Translations under genes and position numbers: made by a program
Shown here: one piece after another, positions 1 through 7,725 of the stretch
How the letters are laid out: every line of letters begins with the position of its first letter
Position numbering within the stretch: position 1 is the stretch's first letter
From: Colivicinus sp963607765
Lineage (GTDB): Bacteria; Bacillota_I; Bacilli_A; Erysipelotrichales; Erysipelotrichaceae
Length of the DNA: 64,000 nucleotides
NCBI GenBank assembly: GCA_963607765.1
Contig: CAVDDT010000003.1
Coordinates: 16,983-80,982 of the forward strand
Direction of reading: 5' to 3'
Notes under the pieces: generated by a model
What the model saw: only the letters and a program-made list of their open reading frames with translations
The model's database searches: none
What the model was told of the DNA's origin: nothing

Positions 1-30
1 ATGCTGTTTAATAAAAGAGGAAAATGGTGA
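1..30 (+). CDS. C-terminal tail of an upstream gene (partial)
   Basis: The first 27 bases read as open codons in frame 1, ending in a TGA at 28-30. This TGA overlaps the ATG at 30 of the next gene as TGATG, a typical translational-coupling junction. The neighbour is an AddA-type helicase-nuclease, so this could be the end of an addB/rexB partner. That is inferred from usual gene order only; nine codons are too few to identify a family. Confidence 0.4.
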   Translation: MLFNKRGKW

Positions 31-3000
31 TGAGTGAACAAGAATTAAGAGATTATATTGTAAACAATACTGATGAATCTTATTTTATTAAGGCTGGTGC
101 TGGAGCTGGAAAAACATATATTATTGTCAAAAGAATTATCAATCAATTAGCTAGTGGTTTTCTGCCAAGCGAGATAGTTGTGATTACTTTTACAGAAAAA
201 GCTAGTCAAGAACTTTTAAGTAGAATTGTTTTTGAAGTGAATGAAGCATCTGTTAACGAAAAAGATGAAAAGCGTAAGAATAATTTATTGAATGCTTTAA
301 AAAATATTGATTCGATGCAGATTTCAACTATTCACTCTTTTTGTAATAAGCTCATTGCTGAAAGAATATTTAACGCGCATCTTCCTGTGGGCGTAAAACT
401 TTTGATGGATGAAGAGTTGGAAATAAAACTTAGAGAATTTTTTGATGCTCATTACTTGGAATATCGAGAAAAAATTGAAAAAGCAGAGGATATTTGGAAT
501 GGAAATGTTACTGAAAAAGTCTTTAAATTATTTCAAGCAATCTTATATTTAAGTGATGATACATTAATTTGCTATGATAAAAAACTATTAGAAAGTGATT
601 TTGATAGTGCTATTGAGAAAGCGTTTAATGATTTTTATGATGGACTTATAAAAATAGCTAGTCGTTATAGTGGACAAGAATTTAAATGCTTAAAAGATGC
701 CAACAAGGCTTTCTTATCTTCGATAGTTAAAGCTTATGAATCTAATAGTTATGATGATTTGTATTCAATTACTAAAAAGGATGAAAAATCCATTATTGCT
801 AAAAGAGGGACACCGATTTTAAAAGAATATTTAGAAGATGCTAAGCAAGATGTGGATGAATTAGCGGAAGAGTATAATAAAGTAGCCGTTAATATCAATG
901 CTTTAAAAGTTGCTGCAATTGCTGATATTGCAGTATGCTTAAGAAATGATTTCAAAAATCAGAATAAGAATTTTATTACTAATGATGATCTTTTAAATAT
1001 TGCTTGCAAGCTTGTTTTTGAAAAAGAAGCATATGATTTTTACCATAAAAAATATAAGTGTTTCTATGTAGATGAATTTCAAGATACCGATCATGTGCAA
1101 GCCAGCATGATTCTAAAACTTTGTTCAAAGAGTTTTGATGATGATGATTTGTGTCCTGGAAAACTTGTGGTTGTAGGTGACTATAAACAATCTATTTATC
1201 GTTTCAGGGGAGCAGACATAGCTGAATATACTAGGGTTGAAAATATCTTTAGAAAACAAGAAGATGCAAAAATCAAGATTATTGATTTATCATTTAATTT
1301 TAGGAGTTCTCAGCATGTGATCGATTATGTAAATGATAATTTCAAGAATAAAATAGACAACTACGTTCCGATGATTTATTCTTTAAAAGAAAAAAGAGAT
1401 TATGCTTTAAGCTTGAAGAATTATGATGAAAATAAAATAATTGAAGGTATATATTTTTCGAATACAATCATAACAAATAAAGATGTTTTTGAAAGTGATA
1501 TTACCAATATTGAAAGGTGCATAAAGGGATTAGTTAATAATTATTATGTTTTTGATAAAAAGAAAAATTATCGAAAAATAAAATATAGTGATTTTTTAAT
1601 TCTTACTAAGAATACAACGCATATGACTAAATATGTGAATGAACTTATTAAAAGAGGAATTCCTATATCTTTAGCAGGTAAGATCGATGTTGAAGATAAT
1701 ATTGAGACAAATAAGTTTGTTAGGTTATATGAATACTTGTCTTTGAACAGTCCTGATCAAATTTCAAAAGAGTCTATTCTTCAACAAATATATGATGACT
1801 TAACTTATAAATACAAATTTGATAAGAATATATTAGATGATTTAAGAAATGAGACAAAGGGATACGATGGCTATTCTTTGGCTTTATATATGCTTAATCA
1901 TTTAGAACTTATTTTAAGTGCTGGTCTATATAGTAAGGAAAAGATGGGCTCGATAGAGTCAACTTTGATTCAAATGGTAGAAAATGTTATTTCCAATAAT
2001 GAAAACAATTATCTATTGTTAATTAAAGCTTTTTATGATTATTTAAAACTAGATATTAAAAAGCAATTGTCTTTATCAGATGATAATAATGCGGTTAGAT
2101 TTATGAATGTTCACCAATCTAAAGGCCTTGAGGGGAAGATTGTAATAATAGCCGACCGCGTAAAATTAAAAAAAGATAAATTAAGCTCTTATAGAGAAAA
2201 CAAAGATGGTGATTATTGTTTCTATCCTAGTGTAGAAAATGGTTTGAATAGTGGCCTGGTTTCTTATCAGAATAATGATGAAATTGTTCAAAAATCTTTA
2301 AGAGAAGAAAAAGATGAACTTATTAGACTTGAATATACAGCTTTAACTAGAGCTGAAGAAGCTTTGATTGTTTTGCCTGGATGCGAAGATGGTTTTGTGG
2401 CAAGCTATAACGTTTTAAGAAAAAATAATCATTTAAATTCAATTCCTTTCTTAGAAGAAGATGATAAGGAAAAAGAGTATGTTGATTATCAAAAGAAAGA
2501 AGATGGGATTATTGATGATTGCCAAAAGAAAGCTTTATATAAAGATGTAAGCCCTTCAAAGGAAGAAATCCATGAAGATGCTAGACCCTTTAAAGATGCT
2601 AGACCAAAGGGAATGCTATTCGGAACTATTATGCATAGATGTTTTGAATTATGCATATTAAACAATGAACTCAATGACGAATACATTATTGATAAAGCAA
2701 TTCTAGAATCCAATGAAGAAGAGGCAAGAGAGTATAAGGACTTTTTGCTTAAATTATTGGCTAATTTTAGAGACAGTGAGGTAATGAAACTAGTTAAAAG
2801 CAGTGATAAAATTGAGTGTGAACTACCTTTCTATTATTTTAAAGACAATCAATATATACACGGTTTTTTAGATTTGGTTGTATATAACAAAGATTCTATT
2901 ACGATTGTAGATTATAAGTCTGATGCGATGTATAAAGATGAGAGTGGTGAAGAATTTTTGGAAAGATTAAATAAACAATATAGTCCACAATTATCTTTGT

Positions 3001-3080
3001 ATAAAAAGGCAATTAGTAACTTTTATAAAATTAGTGAAGATAAAATAGATACAATTATTTATAATATTGAAGGAGTATAA
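30..3080 (+). CDS. addA: AddA-like UvrD-family helicase-nuclease
   Basis: ATP-dependent helicase/nuclease subunit for processing double-strand DNA ends before RecA loading. Walker A AGAGAGKT lies at about residues 22-29, the Walker B-type DEFQDTD near 345, the helicase motif HQSKGLEG near 695, and a C-terminal PD-(D/E)XK nuclease domain near 865-970 (MHRCFE, then GFLDLVV and IVDYKSD). At about 1016 residues it is shorter than the roughly 1200 of typical AddA. I chose ATG 30 over ATG 24 because AGAGG at 16-20 is correctly spaced from it and it overlaps the upstream TGA. Assignment to the AddA family is firm; an AddB partner is not visible because the window begins here. Confidence 0.9.
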   Translation: MSEQELRDYIVNNTDESYFIKAGAGAGKTYIIVKRIINQLASGFLPSEIVVITFTEKASQELLSRIVFEVNEASVNEKDEKRKNNLLNALKNIDSMQISTIHSFCNKLIAERIFNAHLPVGVKLLMDEELEIKLREFFDAHYLEYREKIEKAEDIWNGNVTEKVFKLFQAILYLSDDTLICYDKKLLESDFDSAIEKAFNDFYDGLIKIASRYSGQEFKCLKDANKAFLSSIVKAYESNSYDDLYSITKKDEKSIIAKRGTPILKEYLEDAKQDVDELAEEYNKVAVNINALKVAAIADIAVCLRNDFKNQNKNFITNDDLLNIACKLVFEKEAYDFYHKKYKCFYVDEFQDTDHVQASMILKLCSKSFDDDDLCPGKLVVVGDYKQSIYRFRGADIAEYTRVENIFRKQEDAKIKIIDLSFNFRSSQHVIDYVNDNFKNKIDNYVPMIYSLKEKRDYALSLKNYDENKIIEGIYFSNTIITNKDVFESDITNIERCIKGLVNNYYVFDKKKNYRKIKYSDFLILTKNTTHMTKYVNELIKRGIPISLAGKIDVEDNIETNKFVRLYEYLSLNSPDQISKESILQQIYDDLTYKYKFDKNILDDLRNETKGYDGYSLALYMLNHLELILSAGLYSKEKMGSIESTLIQMVENVISNNENNYLLLIKAFYDYLKLDIKKQLSLSDDNNAVRFMNVHQSKGLEGKIVIIADRVKLKKDKLSSYRENKDGDYCFYPSVENGLNSGLVSYQNNDEIVQKSLREEKDELIRLEYTALTRAEEALIVLPGCEDGFVASYNVLRKNNHLNSIPFLEEDDKEKEYVDYQKKEDGIIDDCQKKALYKDVSPSKEEIHEDARPFKDARPKGMLFGTIMHRCFELCILNNELNDEYIIDKAILESNEEEAREYKDFLLKLLANFRDSEVMKLVKSSDKIECELPFYYFKDNQYIHGFLDLVVYNKDSITIVDYKSDAMYKDESGEEFLERLNKQYSPQLSLYKKAISNFYKISEDKIDTIIYNIEGV

Positions 3081-3081
3081 T

Positions 3082-3585
3082 ATGGCTTTTAGAATTATTG
3101 TAGTTATATTGTTTTGCGCATTATTATTTTATGTATGTTATAAAAATACAGGCACTGATCAAAAAAATATGCTTGGTTTTAGGAACTATCCAGATAATGT
3201 ACAAGAAGCTTGTAGAAAAAGTTCAAAGTTAAAAAATATAGTGCCTGAAATTAAAAGCGTAAGTACTATACTTGTATCAAATTTTATTTTGTTTACAATT
3301 TTGTTTTCTTTTGTTGGCGTATTAGCTGTCAATCAATTAAATTTTACAAGCTACTTAGATGCGTTTATTTATTTTTTGATATTAGGCGAAGTATTAAATG
3401 CCTTCGACTTATTTGTGATTGACTTATTATGGCGGAGGAATACTCCTAGAATTCGCTTTTCTATTTTAAAAGAAAAAGAGCCGTATCAAGATCCAAAAAA
3501 ACATGTTGATTCTTTTTTGAGGGGAATCCCTATGTATATCGTTGTAGCCCTTGTGGTGGCTTTTATAGTGAGGTTATTTAAATGA
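3082..3585 (+). CDS. Small multi-pass membrane protein, family not recognised
   Basis: About 167 residues with hydrophobic segments near residues 3-19, 60-85, 92-113 and the C-terminal 20 residues, separated by charged loops (NYPDNVQEACRKSS after the first segment). I do not recognise the family. The start is ATG 3082, because AAGGAG at 3069-3074 sits just upstream; a TTG start at 3067 would place the Shine-Dalgarno inside the gene. The stop codon overlaps the next start (ATGA at 3582-3585), and the gap to addA is one base, so it is probably co-transcribed with both neighbours. Confidence 0.75.
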   Translation: MAFRIIVVILFCALLFYVCYKNTGTDQKNMLGFRNYPDNVQEACRKSSKLKNIVPEIKSVSTILVSNFILFTILFSFVGVLAVNQLNFTSYLDAFIYFLILGEVLNAFDLFVIDLLWRRNTPRIRFSILKEKEPYQDPKKHVDSFLRGIPMYIVVALVVAFIVRLFK

Positions 3586-3989
3586 ACAAACATATTGAAA
3601 AGGCAATGGAATTAAGAGAAAATCCAAATATTCATTACAATTGTGCACAAGCAATTCTTTGCGCGTATGAAGATGAAATCGGCATTAGCTTTGATAAGGC
3701 ATTTGATTTAGGCTTTAATTTTGGCAGTGGTATGAAGAACGGTGGCGTTTGCGGGACAATTACTGCCGGTCTTATGGTGCTAGGTTTTCTTGGAATTAAT
3801 GACCCTAATGTTTTAAATGAATTTAGAAATAAAATGGCTAGTAAGCATGATGGCATGCTTAATTGCACTGATCTTTTAAGGGCTAACGCTGCTAAAGGTG
3901 GCGTTAAAAAAGCCCATTGTGATGGAATGATTACTGAAGCGATTGAAACACTAGATGAAATCATTGCTAAAGAAAAGGCAGCTTATTAA
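3582..3989 (+). CDS. C_GCAxxG_C_C family protein
   Basis: A 135-residue protein matching the C_GCAxxG_C_C family, a redox-associated, often metal-binding family of unproven function. It shows NCAQAIL near residue 20, then GSGMKNGGVCGTITAG near 48-63, and later cysteines in LNCTDLL and AHCDGM. The family is often found near ferredoxin-like or thiol redox genes; no such partner is seen here. It starts within the stop codon of the preceding membrane protein gene (ATGA), so translation is likely coupled. It converges on ispG with five bases between the stops and no obvious terminator hairpin. Confidence 0.85.
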   Translation: MNKHIEKAMELRENPNIHYNCAQAILCAYEDEIGISFDKAFDLGFNFGSGMKNGGVCGTITAGLMVLGFLGINDPNVLNEFRNKMASKHDGMLNCTDLLRANAAKGGVKKAHCDGMITEAIETLDEIIAKEKAAY

Positions 3990-3994
3990 GCTAC

Positions 3995-5032
3995 CTACAT
4001 CTTTTCTATTTCTGCTTTTAATACAGAGACGACTTGATCTTGAGGAATACTCTTGATGATTTCGCCTTTTTTTATTAATAGTGCACAATCCTTGCCACCA
4101 GCTACACCAATATCAGCTCTTTTTGCCTCAAGCGGGCCATTAACTGGACAGCCCATAATAGCTACATTAATATCTTTATGTACTGTTTCAAGATATTCTT
4201 CCATTTCTTTTACGATAGGAAGCATGTTGTATTGAATTCTTCCACACGTAGGACAAGAAATTAAATTGGCAACATCTTTTTTAAGGCCGCAGTCTCTTAA
4301 AAGTTTCTTTGCAACTTTTACCTCTTCAACCGGGTCATCGCTAATAGAAATTCTAATCGTATCACCAATTCCATCTAGCATCAGATTTCCTAGGGCTAAA
4401 GAAGATTTGATAGCGCTATTTAATAATCCACCCGCTTCAGTCACGCCTAAATGAAGAGGGTAATTAAATGTATTTGAAGCTAAATTATAAGCCTTAATGC
4501 ATTCGAGTGGATCTGATGATTTAAAAGATAAGCACACATCATGGAAGTCCATTTCTTCTAATATTCTTAAATGGTCTTTTGCGCTTTCAATCATAGCTTC
4601 TTCTGAATGCTTGTATTTTTTATTCAAAGAACCGCCATTAATGCCAATTCTAATTGGAATATGTCTTTCTTTGCAAAGTGTAACTATTTCTCTGATTTTT
4701 TCTTCGTTTTCTATATTTCCGGGATTTAAACGAATCTTGTCTGTTCCATTATTGATGGCAGCTATCGCGAAATCAGGATTGAAGTGAATGTCTGAAACGA
4801 TTGGAATATGAATTTCTTTTTTGATTTCTTTGATTGCTTTAGCATCCTCTAATTCCAAAATAGCAACTCTAATAATTTCACATCCAGCTTCTTCAAGTCT
4901 CTTAATTTGTTCAACTGTAGCTTTAACATCTTTGGTTTTGGCATTTGTCATAGATTGAATAACAACCTTATTTTGACCGCCGATTTTTACACCACCAACA
5001 TCAATTTGCCTAGTTGTTTCTCTTCTTATCAT
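3995..5032 (-). CDS. ispG: 4-hydroxy-3-methylbut-2-enyl diphosphate synthase (IspG/GcpE)
   Basis: A 345-residue [4Fe-4S] enzyme of the methylerythritol phosphate isoprenoid pathway, converting MEcPP to HMBPP. It starts with a TIM-barrel domain (GGVKIGGQNKVVIQSMTNA) and ends with the cluster-binding domain, whose cysteines lie in SCPTCGR and IMGCPVNGPLE, followed by ADIGVAGG. Length and motifs are those of the bacterial family. Its start overlaps the end of csoR by 4 bases, making it the last gene of the copper-regulated copA-csoR-ispG unit, an unusual partner for an isoprenoid gene. It may also be read from other promoters; none is obvious within csoR. Confidence 0.96.
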   Translation of the reverse strand: MIRRETTRQIDVGGVKIGGQNKVVIQSMTNAKTKDVKATVEQIKRLEEAGCEIIRVAILELEDAKAIKEIKKEIHIPIVSDIHFNPDFAIAAINNGTDKIRLNPGNIENEEKIREIVTLCKERHIPIRIGINGGSLNKKYKHSEEAMIESAKDHLRILEEMDFHDVCLSFKSSDPLECIKAYNLASNTFNYPLHLGVTEAGGLLNSAIKSSLALGNLMLDGIGDTIRISISDDPVEEVKVAKKLLRDCGLKKDVANLISCPTCGRIQYNMLPIVKEMEEYLETVHKDINVAIMGCPVNGPLEAKRADIGVAGGKDCALLIKKGEIIKSIPQDQVVSVLKAEIEKM

Positions 5033-5286
5033 ACTTGTTTCTCCAGTGCTTTTATTACTTCATCAATTTTACTATCATCACCATCTTTTATCGCGTTTTT
5101 TACACAACAATCAATATGATTTTTTAAAATTAAGTTAGTTGTTTTTTTAAGTAGAGAACGAGTGGCATTTAATTGGTCGGTAATGTCAAGGCAATAGCGA
5201 TCTTCTTCAACCATTTTAATGATGCCATCGAGCTGTCCTCTTGCGATACTTAAGTATTTTTTTACTTTATCTTGGTCTTTACTCAT
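5029..5286 (-). CDS. csoR: CsoR-family copper-sensing repressor
   Basis: An 85-residue all-helical DUF156-type repressor. The copper-binding residues are in the expected places: Cys32 (RYCLDI), His57 and Cys61 (KNHIDCC), giving the CsoR C-H-C set with the usual 25- and 4-residue spacings. The N-terminal segment RGQLDGI is typical of the family. It overlaps copA by 8 bases upstream and ispG by 4 bases downstream. In known CsoR systems Cu(I) binding releases the repressor from the promoter of the efflux operon; the palindrome at 7655-7671 is the likely target here, making the operon autoregulated. Confidence 0.93.
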   Translation of the reverse strand: MSKDQDKVKKYLSIARGQLDGIIKMVEEDRYCLDITDQLNATRSLLKKTTNLILKNHIDCCVKNAIKDGDDSKIDEVIKALEKQV

Positions 5287-5485
5287 TAACTATTTCCTTG
5301 ACTTCATAGCCGGCATTTTCAATAGCATCGGTAATTGTCTGATTATCAATTGCGGTATTTTTGATATAAGCTTTTTTATCTTCTAAGCTTACTTCAACTT
5401 CACATCCTAAAGCTTCTAAAGCCTCTTTTACATGCTTAACGCAATTCTTGCACATCATTCCTTCTACTGTAACAGTCTTGTTCAT
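5279..5485 (-). CDS. Possible internally initiated CopZ-like copper chaperone
   Basis: Within copA, in frame, an ATG at 5485 preceded by AAGGAGG (5497-5503, 11 bases away) could start a 68-residue protein, MNKTVTVEGMMCKNC and onward, that is exactly one complete HMA domain of CopZ size. The full-length copA frame is open through it, so both a fusion and a separate chaperone could be made. The Shine-Dalgarno-like bases also encode a Lys-Lys-Glu-Glu linker and may be coincidental. Production of the short form is inference. Confidence 0.4.
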   Translation of the reverse strand: MNKTVTVEGMMCKNCVKHVKEALEALGCEVEVSLEDKKAYIKNTAIDNQTITDAIENAGYEVKEIVNE

Positions 5486-7639
5486 GGTTTTAATTTCCTC
5501 CTTTTTTATTGTGTTTATTCTAAGTGCATTGCCTAAAACAAACATCGAACTAATCCACATGGCAACAGCGCCAATCATTGGATTTAGTTTTAGTCCAAAA
5601 TCATTATAGAAAACTCCGGCGGCAATCGGAATACAAATTGCATTATAGCCAAGTGCCCAAAATAAGTTTTCTTTTATTATTCTAAGCGTTTTTTTGCTTA
5701 AGTCATATAGGAAAGCGATATCGTTTAGATCGTTTTTCATCAAAATAACATCGCTACTTGCACTAGCTATATCACTACTAGCTTTAATCGAAATAGAAAC
5801 ATCTGCACATGATAAGGCGATGGAATCATTTACACCATCACCAACCATTGCCACTTTTCCATTTTCTTTTTCTTCATTTACCAATTTATTTTTATCTTCT
5901 GGTTTAACTTCGGCTAGATATTTTTCTATGCCCAATAGATTTGCTGCTTTTTTAGCGGCAATAGTATTATCGCCAGTGCACATAATTGGGGTGATGTTTC
6001 TTTTTTTAAGATTTGCTATCGCAATTTTTGAAGTATCTCTTAGAATGTCAGTTAAATAAACAATTCCCATTAAGCGTCCATTTTTAGATAAGCCAATATA
6101 TGAATAATTATTTAATTTAGCAAGTGAAACATATTCTTCTTTGATATTAAGCATCTTGCTATTGCCGGCTAAATAGATATCTTCTCCTTTGATTGCCTTA
6201 ACCCCTTCTCCAGCAATAAATTCAACCTTGTCGAATTCAGTATTGCCATTTGGATATTTTTTTAAGACAGCTTTAGCGATAGGGTGATTTTGAGTTTTCT
6301 CTATAGAACTTAATATTTCCACAAATTCATCATCGATAACCGTTGTTTCAACGACATTTAAACTATTTTTAGTAAGTGTGCCTGTCTTATCGAAAATGAC
6401 TGTTTTTAAATTTCCAGTAATCTCTAAAATTTCTGGTTTTTTAATCAAAACACCTTCTTTAGCACTTCTGCCGGTTGCTACAGCTATAGCAGCCGGCGTT
6501 GCAAGGCCAAGTGCACATGGGCAGCTTATTACCAAAACACACATTGCAAAGTTTAAACTAAGTTCTATGTCTTTGCTTACTAGATACCAAATAATAAAGG
6601 TAACAAGTGAGATGCTCATAACTGCAAAAACAAAGTAATTTGATATTTTGTCGGCAAATCTTTCGATAGGGATTTTTTCTGTTGTTGCTTTTTTTGTGAG
6701 ATTGATGATGTTAGATAAAACGGTCATGTTGGAACTTTTGGTGATTTTTATCTCAATTGTTCCAGTTGTGTTTATGGTTCCTCCGATTACTTCATCATTT
6801 ATATTTTTTTCAACAGGCAAAGATTCACCTGTGACCATTGATTCATCGACGCTAGTTTGTCCTTTTATAATAATTCCATCTTGAGGAATGGATTCACCAG
6901 GCCTAACAATTAACGTGTCATTCTTTTTTATTTCGCTAATTGGCACTACTTTTTCCTCACCATCTTTCAAAAGATGTGCTTCCATCGGAATTAAAGTGGC
7001 CAACCCTCTAATTATTTTTGTTGTTTTGGTTTTGGTATTTCCTTCAATATATTTGCCTATTGCTACAATTGTAACAACCATGGCAGCTGTTTCAAAATAT
7101 AGATTATAGTTTGCATAGCCTAAGTTAATTTTATATAGTGCCCATATTGAATAAAAATAAGATACACTGCTAGACAAAGCCACAAGGGAGTCCATATTTG
7201 GACTTAAATGAAACAATGATTTAAAACCCGAAATAAAGAAATGATTATAGATAAATAAGATGATTGTACATAATATAAGCTGCATGATAGCTTTATAGCT
7301 CAAGCCTACCATCATCATTGGATCTATTTGATCCTCCATATGCATTGAACTCATTGAAAAATACATTAGTGCAGCACATAACAATATTGAAACAATTAAC
7401 TTGATTTTATCTTTATTAACTTCTTTTTCCTTTGTAAGAAGCAGCTTATAACCAGCATTGTTAACTGCTTTTGCTAAAGCGTCTTCGGAAATCTTGTTTT
7501 CATCATAGTTAATAGTTACTTCATTTTCAAGTAAATTAACTACAGCATTATTTACGCCATCACTTTTATTTAAAGCGTTTTCGACATTTCGCTTGCATAT
7601 TACGCAAGTCATGCCTGATACTTCATAGGTTTTTTCCAT
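5279..7639 (-). CDS. copA: Copper-exporting P1B-type ATPase with N- and C-terminal HMA domains
   Basis: A 786-residue Cu(+)-exporting ATPase. Order seen: N-terminal heavy-metal-associated domain (GMTCVICKRN, metal Cys12 and Cys15), membrane helices, actuator loop (TGES), the ion-path motif SCPCALGLATP, the phosphorylation motif DKTGT and the hinge GDGVND. After the last membrane pair there is a second HMA domain (GMMCKNC) of about 68 residues at the C terminus. CopA usually carries its metal-binding domains at the N terminus, so the C-terminal one is atypical and resembles a fused CopZ chaperone. A good Shine-Dalgarno and ATG lie in the linker. It is the first gene of copA-csoR-ispG, read from the promoter at 7676-7704. 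Confidence 0.95.
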   Translation of the reverse strand: MEKTYEVSGMTCVICKRNVENALNKSDGVNNAVVNLLENEVTINYDENKISEDALAKAVNNAGYKLLLTKEKEVNKDKIKLIVSILLCAALMYFSMSSMHMEDQIDPMMMVGLSYKAIMQLILCTIILFIYNHFFISGFKSLFHLSPNMDSLVALSSSVSYFYSIWALYKINLGYANYNLYFETAAMVVTIVAIGKYIEGNTKTKTTKIIRGLATLIPMEAHLLKDGEEKVVPISEIKKNDTLIVRPGESIPQDGIIIKGQTSVDESMVTGESLPVEKNINDEVIGGTINTTGTIEIKITKSSNMTVLSNIINLTKKATTEKIPIERFADKISNYFVFAVMSISLVTFIIWYLVSKDIELSLNFAMCVLVISCPCALGLATPAAIAVATGRSAKEGVLIKKPEILEITGNLKTVIFDKTGTLTKNSLNVVETTVIDDEFVEILSSIEKTQNHPIAKAVLKKYPNGNTEFDKVEFIAGEGVKAIKGEDIYLAGNSKMLNIKEEYVSLAKLNNYSYIGLSKNGRLMGIVYLTDILRDTSKIAIANLKKRNITPIMCTGDNTIAAKKAANLLGIEKYLAEVKPEDKNKLVNEEKENGKVAMVGDGVNDSIALSCADVSISIKASSDIASASSDVILMKNDLNDIAFLYDLSKKTLRIIKENLFWALGYNAICIPIAAGVFYNDFGLKLNPMIGAVAMWISSMFVLGNALRINTIKKEEIKTMNKTVTVEGMMCKNCVKHVKEALEALGCEVEVSLEDKKAYIKNTAIDNQTITDAIENAGYEVKEIVNE
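5497..5503 (-). promoter_or_regulatory. Internal Shine-Dalgarno inside copA
   Basis: AAGGAGG on the minus strand, located in the linker between the ATPase body and the C-terminal HMA domain, 11 bases before an in-frame ATG. Spacing is slightly long but within the workable range. It is one of the strongest Shine-Dalgarno matches in the window. Confidence 0.45.
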
Positions 7640-7654
7640 TTCTACTCCTACTCT

Positions 7655-7671
7655 ATACCCATGTGGGGTAT
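7655..7671. promoter_or_regulatory. CsoR operator
   Basis: A perfect 6-base inverted repeat, ATACCC-ATGTG-GGGTAT. The TACCC/GGGTA arms match the G/C-tract operator of CsoR repressors. It sits just downstream of the copA -10 box, across the expected transcription start, so bound CsoR would block copA-csoR-ispG. The csoR gene itself lies in the operon. Confidence 0.85.
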
Positions 7672-7675
7672 TTTT

Positions 7676-7704
7676 ATTGTATGCATGCTCTTTTTGAAAG
7701 TCAA
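7676..7704 (-). promoter_or_regulatory. copA-csoR-ispG promoter
   Basis: Minus strand: TTGACT at 7699-7704, a 17-base spacer, then TACAAT at 7676-7681. This is the best sigma-A-type promoter I found in the window. The start point would fall in the CsoR operator. The divergent dnaE -10 box lies only 9 bases away on the other strand. Confidence 0.85.
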
Positions 7705-7712
7705 TAATAGGT

Positions 7713-7718
7713 TATAAT
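7713..7718 (+). promoter_or_regulatory. -10 box for a probable leaderless dnaE transcript
   Basis: TATAAT ending 7 bases before the dnaE ATG at 7726, with no Shine-Dalgarno between. No convincing -35 box is present. Transcription would begin at or beside the start codon. Confidence 0.6.
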
Positions 7719-7725
7719 TGTGTAT

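Noticed and set aside
2489..2713. Minus-strand open frame inside addA, and many similar frames opposite real genes
   Set aside because: They lie antisense to strongly conserved genes, have no ribosome binding sites and show amino-acid composition typical of shadow frames.
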